In this document: in pieces, positions 1-6,451 of the stretch
Layout: each line of letters begins with the position of its first letter
Numbering within the stretch: the stretch's first letter is position 1
Notes under the pieces: model-generated
What the model was told of the DNA's origin: nothing
The model's database searches: none
The model's input: only the letters and a program-made list of their open reading frames with translations
Program-made: the position numbers and the translations under genes
From: Treponema sp.
GTDB lineage: Bacteria > Spirochaetota > Spirochaetia > Treponematales > Treponemataceae
Direction: 5' to 3'
Length of the DNA: 6,959 nt
Assembly (NCBI GenBank): GCA_022510885.1
Contig: JAFLSP010000096.1
Location: 1 to 6,959, forward strand

Positions 1-392
1 ACACGGCGCAGGTGCGCGACGCACAGACGGCTGTCCGTATCCCCAAAACACAGGAGCTGACCGCCGCCGGCAAGCACATTTTCCTCACGCACGGGCATCT
101 CTACGACGTATACTACGGCACGACCGACTTCTTCCACGCGGCAAAACGAGAACGCGCCGACCTCGCCTTGTTCGGACACACGCACATTCCCTATACGGCG
201 CAGGAAGACGGCTTGTTGCTGATAAACCCCGGCAGTTGCGCACGTCCGCGCCGCAGCTCGCCCAACTCGTTCGCCCTGGTGACGATTGCCGAAGCCGGGA
301 TGACCTATCAGTTTTTCGCGATTGATGACAGCGGCAAGCACTTTACCGAATACGACCCGCCGCATGAAGAAATGTCGCTGTTATGGCAGTAG
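1..392 (+). CDS. YfcE/MJ0936-type metallophosphoesterase, 3' part only
   Basis: This is the C-terminal part, about 129 residues, of a calcineurin-like phosphoesterase of the YfcE family. Members are metal-dependent phosphodiesterases of about 160 to 185 residues. The reading frame is open to the left edge, so the real start and the N-terminal metal-binding motif (D-x-H) lie outside the window. A GTG at 12 is in frame but falls mid-domain and is not a credible start. Visible signatures are THGH followed by LYDV, then FGHTH with the late metal-binding histidines, then NPGS near a PR pair, in the order expected for the family. The physiological substrate cannot be read from the sequence. The gene converges on the hydrolase gene opposite, with one base between the stop codons. 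Family assignment is secure; exact function is not. Confidence 0.88.
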   Translation, partial: TAQVRDAQTAVRIPKTQELTAAGKHIFLTHGHLYDVYYGTTDFFHAAKRERADLALFGHTHIPYTAQEDGLLLINPGSCARPRRSSPNSFALVTIAEAGMTYQFFAIDDSGKHFTEYDPPHEEMSLLWQ

Positions 393-393
393 A

Positions 394-1086
394 CTAGTTT
401 TCGCCGAACGCGAACCCGTAGTAATCATGCCCGGGGTAGACCCGCACATCCTTCTCCACCGTCCGGGCAAGGCGGCGCAGGCTCTGCCGCATCTGATGCT
501 CATTGCCGCCGTACAAATCCGTCCTGCCCCAAGAATGATAAAACAAGGTATCCCCGCTCACGAGCAGTTTTTCGCGCGCATTATACAGACAGCACGACCC
601 CTTGGTATGCCCGGGCGTATGCAGCACCGTCCAGTCCGCAAGCGCGTCCGCCGCCGTGCCGCCAATGCACTCGGCAAGCGTCCTGCCGTCCTCCAGGAAT
701 CCCGTCGGTTCGGGCAGATTGCTCACGCTCGGCACAAAATCGAAGAAACCCATCTGCGCCAGCGCGTTTCCCTGCAACACGCCGCTGTTCGCGCCAATCA
801 TGTCGGCGTCGTCCTGATGTATGACAAGCGGGATATTCGGGTACGTTTTGACAAGAAACGGAAGCCCCGCCACGTGGTCAAAATGCCCATGCGTCAGCAC
901 GATGGCAGCGGGGTCAAGATGATGCTGCGCCAAGTACGCGGAGACTGCCGTCTCGTCACCGCAAAAGGCGCAGGAAGCGGGGTCCACGACGAACACCCGA
1001 TTGCCCGCAAGCGGAACAATCAAGGTGTTTACGCCGAACGGTCCCGTATGCAGTACCGTCACGTCCATGCGGCGACGCTTACGCAT
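394..1086 (-). CDS. Metallo-beta-lactamase-fold hydrolase, glyoxalase II-like
   Basis: A 230-residue protein of the metallo-beta-lactamase superfamily, in the cytosolic hydroxyacylglutathione hydrolase-like (YcbL-like) group. The metal ligands are all present: THGHFDH (H66, H68, D70, H71), HTPGHTKGS (H160), SGDTLF (D179) and YPGHD (H220). The GRTDLYGG segment is also typical. The C-terminus is short: the usual extension after PGH that ends in NPF is missing. Likely activity is thioester or related ester hydrolysis at a di-metal site; the substrate is unknown. There is no signal peptide. The start is uncertain. The ATG at 1086 has GGAGG directly against it with no spacer. The ATG at 1068 (residue 7) lies 18 bases from that GGAGG but begins with a sequence more like family N-termini. 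With the first start the gene overlaps the upstream DbpA-domain gene by 8 bases, which suggests translational coupling. Confidence 0.9.
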   Translation of the reverse strand: MRKRRRMDVTVLHTGPFGVNTLIVPLAGNRVFVVDPASCAFCGDETAVSAYLAQHHLDPAAIVLTHGHFDHVAGLPFLVKTYPNIPLVIHQDDADMIGANSGVLQGNALAQMGFFDFVPSVSNLPEPTGFLEDGRTLAECIGGTAADALADWTVLHTPGHTKGSCCLYNAREKLLVSGDTLFYHSWGRTDLYGGNEHQMRQSLRRLARTVEKDVRVYPGHDYYGFAFGEN

Positions 1087-1876
1087 CCTCCGAAGAACTT
1101 GAGCGCGGCGCGCGGGCTGCCAGGATTTCCTCGTCGGTCATCTCTGACTGCGCCTTTGCGAATGCCGCCTGCTCTGCCACCGTGTCGTTGTTCGTCACGG
1201 TGAAACTGTCCGCAATCGGCGCGGACGTGTTCTCCACATTGCTCGGCACGACCATATCAGCCGCCCGCTCCGTCTCGCGCGCCTCACCGCCGTCCTTCTG
1301 ACGCGAAAGGTTCACCGCCAGTTTGCGCCCGCGGAAGTCGTAGCCGTTGAGCGCGTCAATCACCCGCTGCGCATCCTCGCTGTAGACCTGCACGAAAGAA
1401 TAGTTCGCAAGCACTTTGATGTCGCCAATGCGCTCGCGCTCAATGCCCGCCACGCTACAGAACAGCCCTACCAAATCGCGCGGGAACACGCGGCGGTTGC
1501 GCCCGATAGAAACAAAGATGCTCGTCGCCACCGACGGGTCAATCTGCACGCGCGGCATCCGCTCAGGCAGTTCTTCGCTGTGCCCGCGCTCCGTGCGGTT
1601 CTCATACCGGTTCGTGCGCGGAGCGTCACGGCGGGCGTGGGAATCATCCCGCGCGCCGTCAAAATTGCCGCGTCCGTTCGACCGGAAAATCACGCTCGCG
1701 CCCTGCTTAAGCAGGTACGCCGCCACATAGGAACGGCGCGTGAGCGGCACGTTCTCTTTGAATACTTTTTTCAGCGACTCCAATGACTCCGGGTCAGCCT
1801 CAACTTTCGCAACCGCATCTTTCAAAAAAGCGGCGACCTTCTGCATATCAAGGTCATTAGTACGTCTCAATGCCAT
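1079..1876 (-). CDS. Free-standing DbpA-type RNA-binding domain protein
   Basis: A 265-residue protein with a DbpA-type RNA-binding domain (RRM-like) at about residues 118 to 192, recognised from SIFVSIGRNRR, LVGLFCSVAGI, IGDIKVLANYSFVQV and LNGYDFRGRKL. In DbpA helicases this domain follows a DEAD-box core and binds the hairpin 92 region of 23S rRNA. Here no helicase motif is present. The N-terminal part (residues 1 to 64) is mostly helical and unrecognised. Residues 65 to 108 are a polar linker rich in R, G, N and D, and residues 193 to 265 look disordered and acidic. The start is supported by GAGGAG six bases upstream of the ATG at 1876. The upstream fusion gene ends at 1877, so its stop touches this start and the two are probably translated together. 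RNA binding is likely; the RNA target is inferred only from DbpA. Confidence 0.82.
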   Translation of the reverse strand: MALRRTNDLDMQKVAAFLKDAVAKVEADPESLESLKKVFKENVPLTRRSYVAAYLLKQGASVIFRSNGRGNFDGARDDSHARRDAPRTNRYENRTERGHSEELPERMPRVQIDPSVATSIFVSIGRNRRVFPRDLVGLFCSVAGIERERIGDIKVLANYSFVQVYSEDAQRVIDALNGYDFRGRKLAVNLSRQKDGGEARETERAADMVVPSNVENTSAPIADSFTVTNNDTVAEQAAFAKAQSEMTDEEILAARAPRSSSSEDA

Positions 1877-2773
1877 TTAGGACTCCTCATACAAATCTGC
1901 CACAAATCCAACATCGTTTTTTTCAAAACCCGAACGAATCAGCATCGGTTCCAGGATTTGGGGGATTCGTGTAATAATAAACCAACGAATTCCGTGCGAC
2001 CGCAACTGAGACAGGCAAAAAGAAAGCAATGCCCGCGCGATGCCAAGCCCACGATAATTCTGATTCACAAAAAAGCGCGTCAGTACGACCGTCTTTTTTG
2101 CGCAGGACGGAAACGGCGCAACCATAAGGCAGCCGGCAAATTCATCCGTGAGCGTGCGGCACACAAAACCACGGGCATCTCCGCCCGTTCCAAAATCGCT
2201 CCTGCGCCACAGCTCCGCGAACGCCTGCCCCAGCTCGCCCTCTGCCGATTCCCGGCATTCTGCCAAAACCGCGTCTGCCCCCAGGGCAACACAATCCCTG
2301 TCCTGAGCGGGATTGTACGCGCGAAACACAAAATCCTCTTCGATAAGGTCATTGGAATCGTCAAAATCCTCCGACAGCACTTCCAAGCCCCACGACTCGC
2401 GCAACACGTTGTACCACTCCATGAGCCGGAAGCGCAGCTGCTTTTCTTTGTAAAAATGCCACTTCCGCTCCACTTCGGGATACCGCTTGAATATCGTCTT
2501 ACAGTTCCGAAACACCCCCCTGCCGGCAATCAGCGCGTCCTTCAGCTCCTGCCGCGCCCGGGGCGCGTGCAAGTCCGAAACAAATGACTCCAGCATCCTG
2601 TAGCCGTCGCGGGAATCCCACGTCGGCAAAGTATATACCGTCTCCTCGTCGGCGGCTTCCCCTGCGGCAGGAACGACCGAGCCGGAACGCGCGTCCAGCA
2701 CAAAATCGGCCTCCTGATTTTCCATGGCAAACATGATGTCATGGGCGAGGGCATCCGTCAAATCAAAAACCAT
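1877..2773 (-). CDS. UPF0158 domain fused to a GNAT acetyltransferase
   Basis: A 298-residue protein that appears to join two families. Residues 5 to 125 resemble UPF0158, an uncharacterised family: early FVLDARSGSVV, then WDSRDGYRMLESFV, GRGVFRNCK, RYPEVERKWHFYK and a closing RLMEWYNVL. Residues 147 to 298 are a GNAT domain: motif A is FFVNQNYRGLGIARALL, with the acetyl-CoA pyrophosphate loop R-x-x-G-x-A at 241 to 246, followed by LEPMLIRSGFEKND. The expected activity is transfer of an acetyl group from acetyl-CoA to an amine; the substrate is unknown. The acidic stretch at 132 to 147 looks like an interdomain linker. The first ATG fits the UPF0158 N-terminus, but ribosome-binding sequence is weak (AGG three bases away). 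The gene runs directly into the DbpA-domain gene. The GNAT call is firm; the UPF0158 call is from motif memory and is good but not certain. Confidence 0.82.
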   Translation of the reverse strand: MVFDLTDALAHDIMFAMENQEADFVLDARSGSVVPAAGEAADEETVYTLPTWDSRDGYRMLESFVSDLHAPRARQELKDALIAGRGVFRNCKTIFKRYPEVERKWHFYKEKQLRFRLMEWYNVLRESWGLEVLSEDFDDSNDLIEEDFVFRAYNPAQDRDCVALGADAVLAECRESAEGELGQAFAELWRRSDFGTGGDARGFVCRTLTDEFAGCLMVAPFPSCAKKTVVLTRFFVNQNYRGLGIARALLSFCLSQLRSHGIRWFIITRIPQILEPMLIRSGFEKNDVGFVADLYEES

Positions 2774-2784
2774 ATACCTGTTCT

Positions 2785-2813
2785 ATAAAATAGCACCGAG
2801 CAAACCATGCCAA
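2785..2813 (-). promoter_or_regulatory. Possible promoter of the UPF0158-GNAT operon
   Basis: On the - strand, TTGGCA (2813-2808), a 17-base spacer and TTTTAT (2790-2785), a poor -10. The predicted start lies only about five bases before the gene's ATG. The three downstream genes may otherwise be read through from clpP. Confidence 0.3.
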
Positions 2814-2838
2814 AACGCGCACGGCTCTGCAACACGCG
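2812..2838 (-). terminator. Weak possible terminator after clpP
   Basis: On the - strand, CGCGTG (2838-2833) and TGCGCG (2821-2816) can pair with two G-U wobbles around an 11-base loop, followed by TTTT. It lies 9 bases past the clpP stop. The stem is short, so termination would be partial at best. Confidence 0.25.
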
Positions 2839-2846
2839 GGGCGCGC

Positions 2847-3452
2847 TTACGTGATAAGCGGCAAATCCGCGCGCGACGTGATGACCTTGGAAATCAGGCC
2901 ATAATCAACCGCCTCGTCCGCCGTGAGCCAGAAGTCGCGGTCGGTGTCCTGCACCACCTGCTCCTTGCTCTTGCCCGTCTCCGCCGCAATAATCTCCACG
3001 ATTTTCGCCTTGCTCTTGGCGATTTCCTCCGCCTGAATCTCCAAATCAGTCGCCACGCCCCGGTACGAGCCGCCAATCAGCGGCTGATGAATCAGGTAAT
3101 GGCTGTTCGGCAGACCAAGCCGCCGCTCCCTGGGCACCGCAAGCAAAATAAGCGCGCCCATGCTCGCAATCAGCCCCGTGCCCACCGTATAGACCGGCGC
3201 ATTGATAAAGCGAATCATGTCGAAAATGCCGAAACCGTCGTCAATCGAACCGCCGGGAGAATCGATGTACAGATAAATCGGCTTGTCGCCGTCCGCCTCC
3301 AGCAGCAGCAACTGCTTGATGACTTTCTCCGCGTTCTCCTGACTGACCTCGCCGCTCAAAATAACCTGCCGCGTCTTTAAGAATTTCTCCGCAAGCGCGT
3401 CCTGCTGCGGCGACTCTGCCTTTTTCTCATCCTTGTCCATCACGATACCCAT
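2847..3452 (-). CDS. clpP: ClpP-family serine protease subunit (divergent)
   Basis: A proteolytic subunit of a Clp-type ATP-dependent protease, about 201 residues. ClpP forms a double-ring barrel fed by AAA+ unfoldases. The catalytic triad is intact, numbered from the ATG at 3452: Ser97 in IASMGA, His122 in YLIHQPL and Asp173 in DRDFWLTADEA. SPGGSIDDGFGIFDMI is the usual ring-contact region. Two features depart from the standard enzyme. The loop after the histidine reads QPLIGGSYRG, two residues longer than QPLGGYQG. The N-terminal VP-GERxYDIYSRLL motif that forms the axial loops and part of the unfoldase-docking surface is absent. An in-frame ATG at 3464 lacks a ribosome-binding site, whereas the ATG at 3452 has GAGG six bases upstream, so I prefer 3452. 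The 3464 start stays possible if the mRNA is leaderless. No unfoldase gene is in the window. Confidence 0.93.
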   Translation of the reverse strand: MGIVMDKDEKKAESPQQDALAEKFLKTRQVILSGEVSQENAEKVIKQLLLLEADGDKPIYLYIDSPGGSIDDGFGIFDMIRFINAPVYTVGTGLIASMGALILLAVPRERRLGLPNSHYLIHQPLIGGSYRGVATDLEIQAEEIAKSKAKIVEIIAAETGKSKEQVVQDTDRDFWLTADEAVDYGLISKVITSRADLPLIT

Positions 3453-3469
3453 GAAAAACCTCATTATAT

Positions 3470-3498
3470 ACTATAGCGAAAATTTCCGACGGTGGCAA
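3470..3498 (-). promoter_or_regulatory. Promoter of clpP
   Basis: On the - strand, TTGCCA (3498-3493), a 17-base spacer and TATAGT (3475-3470), each one mismatch from consensus. It sits in the short gap after holA. The predicted start of transcription is near 3463, leaving about 11 bases before the preferred ATG at 3452 and essentially none before the ATG at 3464. A second TATAAT overlaps at 3468-3463 but has no good -35 partner. Confidence 0.6.
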
Positions 3499-3514
3499 CG
3501 AAAAAGAGCCGCCG

Positions 3515-4555
3515 TCACGCGACCTCATACGATGCCGTATATGCGCCGCGCTTGACGACAATCTCGTACACCATGAGCGTCAGCTGCGTCTCCACAAAGG
3601 CAGTCCCCAAGGCGCGGATTTCCATGTCCGTCTTGGAAAGCAGGGCGACAATCCCCGCCGCCTGCCCCTGCGTCCATACGCGCGCGGCACGGGCATACTG
3701 CGCACGAATCGTCTTGCCCGCAAAGCCGTTCTGCCGCAACGTGATGTCGTCCGCGTATGCACCGTGCGCGTGCAGGCGGTGCCACGCCAAAAGCCGCCGG
3801 AAGCACGAGGCAAGCCCCGCAATGAGCATGACCGCGTTGCCGTTCTTGGTCAGCAGGATTTTCTGCAAAATCTGCAAGGCGCCCTCAAGCCGCTTCTGCA
3901 CGGACGAATCCGCATCCGCCATCGCGTCGAACAGCGTGAACGCCGATTCCTCGCGGTTGTGCGCAAGCAGCTGCTCCACGTCCGCGCCCGTAATCACGTG
4001 GTCCTGGGGAAAGCAGAGGAAAAACCGCCCGCACTCGTTGCGCAGTTCCTCCGTGTTGTTCTCCACCATGGCAAGCACCGTATCCACCGCGTCCGCGTCA
4101 ATCGCGTAGCCGTTTTTGCGGAAGAAATTCTGCACCCACGCTTCTTTGCGCTCCTCGAACAGCTCCCAAAAGATTTTCTTGTGCTCCTTGGGAACCAGTT
4201 TTTCAAGCTTCGCGTCCACCGAGACGGCATCGCTCACCAGAATGAGCACGGACGATTCCGCCGGCGACGTGTTCTTTGCGGACGGCGTGACGGACGCAAC
4301 CCACTCGCCAAGCAGGGCGATGTCGTCCTTGAGCTTTATCTGCTCCGCGCCGCGCAGGACAATGACCGTCGCCGGGCAGAACAGCGACTCGGTGCGCAGG
4401 CGGGCAACCACGTCCTGCACGCGCGTGTCCGCCGCATAGAACAGATAGTCATCGCTCGCACCGAACCGCTTTTTTACGTCCGCCTTCAGTTTTTCTATAT
4501 AATCGTTGCGCTCACCGATTTCCGGTCCCGTGAGCAGGTAGACGGGAGCAGCCAT
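3515..4555 (-). CDS. holA: DNA polymerase III delta subunit
   Basis: Delta subunit of the clamp-loader complex, 346 residues, close to the usual length (E. coli delta is 343). It opens the beta sliding clamp when the loader binds ATP. The N-terminal VYLLTGPE is the family opening, normally followed by the beta-binding region. Other supports are ESLFCPATVIVLRGAE, the KKIFWELFEERKEAWVQNF segment, VENNTEELRNE and the hallmark REESAFTLFDAM at 201 to 212, followed by the helical collar domain. As expected for delta, there is no canonical Walker A motif. The start is three bases after the lexA stop. The only Shine-Dalgarno-like sequence is AGGG one base from the ATG, so translation probably depends on coupling to lexA. 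No other in-frame ATG lies nearby. Confidence 0.9.
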   Translation of the reverse strand: MAAPVYLLTGPEIGERNDYIEKLKADVKKRFGASDDYLFYAADTRVQDVVARLRTESLFCPATVIVLRGAEQIKLKDDIALLGEWVASVTPSAKNTSPAESSVLILVSDAVSVDAKLEKLVPKEHKKIFWELFEERKEAWVQNFFRKNGYAIDADAVDTVLAMVENNTEELRNECGRFFLCFPQDHVITGADVEQLLAHNREESAFTLFDAMADADSSVQKRLEGALQILQKILLTKNGNAVMLIAGLASCFRRLLAWHRLHAHGAYADDITLRQNGFAGKTIRAQYARAARVWTQGQAAGIVALLSKTDMEIRALGTAFVETQLTLMVYEIVVKRGAYTASYEVA

Positions 4556-4558
4556 GCC

Positions 4559-5167
4559 CTAATATGTCCGCACGATGTTGGAGAGGATGCCCACCACGCG
4601 CACGTCCGTGCAGTAAATCTCGCTGAACGCGGGATTCTCCGGGTGCAGGCGGATGCGGTCGGCTTCCTTATAGTAGCGCTTGAGCGTGATTGCGTCGTCA
4701 AGCACCGCGACCACAATCTGCCCGTCCACGGCAACCTCCGCCTGCTCCACGACCGCAAGGTCGCCCTCAAGAATGCCCGCGTCAATCATGCTCTGCCCGC
4801 GCACGCGCAGCGCAAAATAGCTCTTGCCCGGGCGCACGAACGGCTCGGTCAGGTTGATGTAGCCGTCAAGGTTCTCCTCGCACAGCAGCGGCTTTCCCGC
4901 GGCGACCGTGCCGAGCAGCGGAACCCGCGTCATGAACGGCATCGGGTCGCCGCTGCCGCCCTGCAACACGCGGATTGCGCGCGAGCGTTTCTGCGTGGAA
5001 GACAGGAAGCCCTTTTTCTGCAACGCGGCGATGTGGTCCTGCACCGCCCGCAGAGAAATGCCAAAATGCTCGCCGATTTCGCGCACCGTCGGCGGATATT
5101 TGTTTTCCTCGGTAAACGTGGAGATGAACGTCAGCACCTCCTGCTGTCTTGCGGTAATGCCCCTCAT
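4559..5167 (-). CDS. lexA: LexA SOS-response repressor
   Basis: A 202-residue LexA: an N-terminal winged helix-turn-helix that binds SOS operators and a C-terminal self-cleaving serine protease domain triggered by RecA filaments. The opening ITARQQEVLTFI and YPPTVREIGEHFGI are family signatures. The cleavage bond is Ala90-Gly91 in VAAGKP. The catalytic serine is Ser126 in RGQSMIDAGI and the lysine is Lys163 in ITLKRY; their spacing of 37 matches E. coli Ser119 and Lys156. The HTH segment after GI (SLRAVQDHI) differs from the common SSSTVHGHL-type helix, so operator specificity may differ. I chose the ATG at 5167 because a perfect AGGAGG lies six bases upstream and the protein then starts like other LexAs. 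A start at 5194 would add nine residues, put the Shine-Dalgarno inside the gene and overlap ptsH. No separate lexA promoter is visible. Confidence 0.95.
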   Translation of the reverse strand: MRGITARQQEVLTFISTFTEENKYPPTVREIGEHFGISLRAVQDHIAALQKKGFLSSTQKRSRAIRVLQGGSGDPMPFMTRVPLLGTVAAGKPLLCEENLDGYINLTEPFVRPGKSYFALRVRGQSMIDAGILEGDLAVVEQAEVAVDGQIVVAVLDDAITLKRYYKEADRIRLHPENPAFSEIYCTDVRVVGILSNIVRTY

Positions 5168-5168
5168 G

Positions 5169-5435
5169 TCAGTCCTCCTCAAAACGGTTCTCAAAAAGCT
5201 GATAGATTGCGTCCGCCGCCGCCTGCTCGTCCTCGCCCTCCGCCTGGAGGGTAAGCGTCGTGTTGTAGCCCGCCGCCATCGTAATCACGCCCATAATCGA
5301 CTTTGCGTTCACCGAAACGGAATCCTTTTCCAACGTGATGTCGCAGGCGAACCGGTTCGCCGTCTGCGCGATGAGCGCGGCCGGCCGCGCGTGAATGCCG
5401 GCGCGGTTCCTGACCGTCACTTGTCTCTCTGTCAT
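5169..5435 (-). CDS. ptsH: HPr phosphocarrier protein
   Basis: HPr, 88 residues, the usual length. In a complete phosphotransferase system it carries phosphate from enzyme I to EIIA on the active-site histidine; HPr kinase instead phosphorylates a regulatory serine. Both sites are present: His15 in GIHARPA and Ser46 in NAKSIMGV, the exact context used by HprK. The C-terminus IYQLFENRFEED is typical. No enzyme I or EII gene is in the window, so a purely regulatory role is possible but not shown. The start has AGGAAGG a few bases upstream. The gene begins 20 bases after hprK and its stop is one base before the lexA start, so its last codons carry the lexA ribosome-binding site. This supports coupled expression of HPr and LexA. 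Confidence 0.95.
   Translation of the reverse strand: MTERQVTVRNRAGIHARPAALIAQTANRFACDITLEKDSVSVNAKSIMGVITMAAGYNTTLTLQAEGEDEQAAADAIYQLFENRFEED
5174..5179 (-). promoter_or_regulatory. Strong ribosome-binding site that fixes the lexA start
   Basis: AGGAGG on the - strand, six bases before the ATG at 5167 and inside the last codons of ptsH. It decides between the 5167 start and the longer 5194 start. Confidence 0.85.
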
Positions 5436-5455
5436 ATATCCTTCCTCATTGCCAT

Positions 5456-6445
5456 TCAGTATGAGTCGTCGCTGCCATAGTACGCCGACTGTGCCTCCCC
5501 CGTCTCAATCCATTTCAGGATGTTCTGGTTGAACTCGCGCGCCGAGTTGTAGCCCATGCTCTTGAGCCGCTCGTTCATCGCCGCCGCCTCAATGATGATG
5601 GGCACGTTCCGCCCCGGCTTGACCGGAATCTCAAGGCGCGGCACGCTGACCCCCAGCACGTCCATCGTCTTCTGCTCCGTGCCGAGCCGGTCGTACTGCT
5701 TGGCGGCATCCCAGTCCTGCAACTCGATGATGAGCTGCAGCTCCTTCTGCTCGCGGATTGCGCCGATGCCGTACATCTGCGCAACGTTGATGATGCCCAG
5801 CCCGCGGATTTCCATGTGGTGGCTGATGAGCGTGCTCGCCCCGCGCCCCAGCAGCGTGTTGCCGTTCACGCAGCGAACCTCCACCACGTCGTCCGCCACA
5901 AGCCGCTGCCCGCGCTCCACCAGCTCAAGCGCGCACTCGCTCTTGCCCACGCCCGACCGCCCCATGAGCAGGATGCCGATGCCGTACACCTCAAGCAGCA
6001 CGCCGTGCATCGTCTTTTTGGGCGCGAACACGTTGGACAGCACGCGCACCAGCCGCCGCGTGAACTCCGCCGTCTCCAGCCCGGTCAGCAGGACGGGACA
6101 GCCCACCCGCTCCGCGATGGAGAGGAACGTCTCCTCCGGCGCCTGCCCGTAGGTGAAGATGCAGCACGGAATGCCGAAGGCGAACAGCCGCTCGATAGTG
6201 TCCGTCCGCCCCTCCGCCTCCAGCTCCTTGAGGTACAGGTACTCGCCGCGCCCGAAAATCTGGATGCGGTCGAACACGAACGCATCGAAGAAGCCCGAGA
6301 GCGCAAGCCCCGGACGGTTCGCGTCGATGACCGTAATGGCGCGCGTCAGCCCCTTGCGCCCGCCAATACACCTAAGGCTCAGGGCATCCTGCCCCGTCAA
6401 GTCCATGTCGAGCAAGTCAAGAACGGTAAACGGCTTATTGAGCAT
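5456..6445 (-). CDS. hprK: HPr kinase/phosphorylase
   Basis: Bifunctional HPr kinase/phosphorylase, 329 residues (typical length 310 to 330). It phosphorylates HPr on Ser46 with ATP or pyrophosphate and reverses the reaction with inorganic phosphate, in response to metabolic state. The N-terminal domain (1 to about 135) opens with FTVLDLLDMDL and has CIGGRKGLTR. The C-terminal catalytic domain has His147 in HGVLLEVYGIGIL, the P-loop GRSGVGKSE at 162 to 170, VADDVVEV, the family signature MEIRGLGIINV at 211 to 221, and the K-loop PVKPGRNVP at 274 to 282. All key regions are intact. It is the first gene of the hprK-ptsH-lexA-holA run. The first ATG matches family N-termini but has no ribosome-binding site and lies only six bases after a -10 box, so translation may start on a leaderless mRNA. 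Confidence 0.95.
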   Translation of the reverse strand: MLNKPFTVLDLLDMDLTGQDALSLRCIGGRKGLTRAITVIDANRPGLALSGFFDAFVFDRIQIFGRGEYLYLKELEAEGRTDTIERLFAFGIPCCIFTYGQAPEETFLSIAERVGCPVLLTGLETAEFTRRLVRVLSNVFAPKKTMHGVLLEVYGIGILLMGRSGVGKSECALELVERGQRLVADDVVEVRCVNGNTLLGRGASTLISHHMEIRGLGIINVAQMYGIGAIREQKELQLIIELQDWDAAKQYDRLGTEQKTMDVLGVSVPRLEIPVKPGRNVPIIIEAAAMNERLKSMGYNSAREFNQNILKWIETGEAQSAYYGSDDSY

Positions 6446-6451
6446 ACGTTT

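Noticed and set aside
322..1203. A 293-codon open frame on the + strand
   Set aside because: It starts inside the phosphoesterase gene and runs antisense to the metallo-beta-lactamase-fold gene. The product is arginine-rich and resembles no family.
3499..3514. Possible terminator after holA
   Set aside because: There is a T run (CTCTTTTT on the - strand) just past the stop, but I found no convincing stem in front of it.
5168..5194. Longer lexA start at 5194
   Set aside because: It overlaps ptsH and ignores the perfect AGGAGG placed for the ATG at 5167; the extra residues are not LexA-like.
3764..5254. A 496-codon open frame on the + strand
   Set aside because: It lies opposite holA and lexA, both firmly identified, and its product is rich in R, H and A with no recognisable domain. 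This is typical of antisense frames in GC-rich genes.
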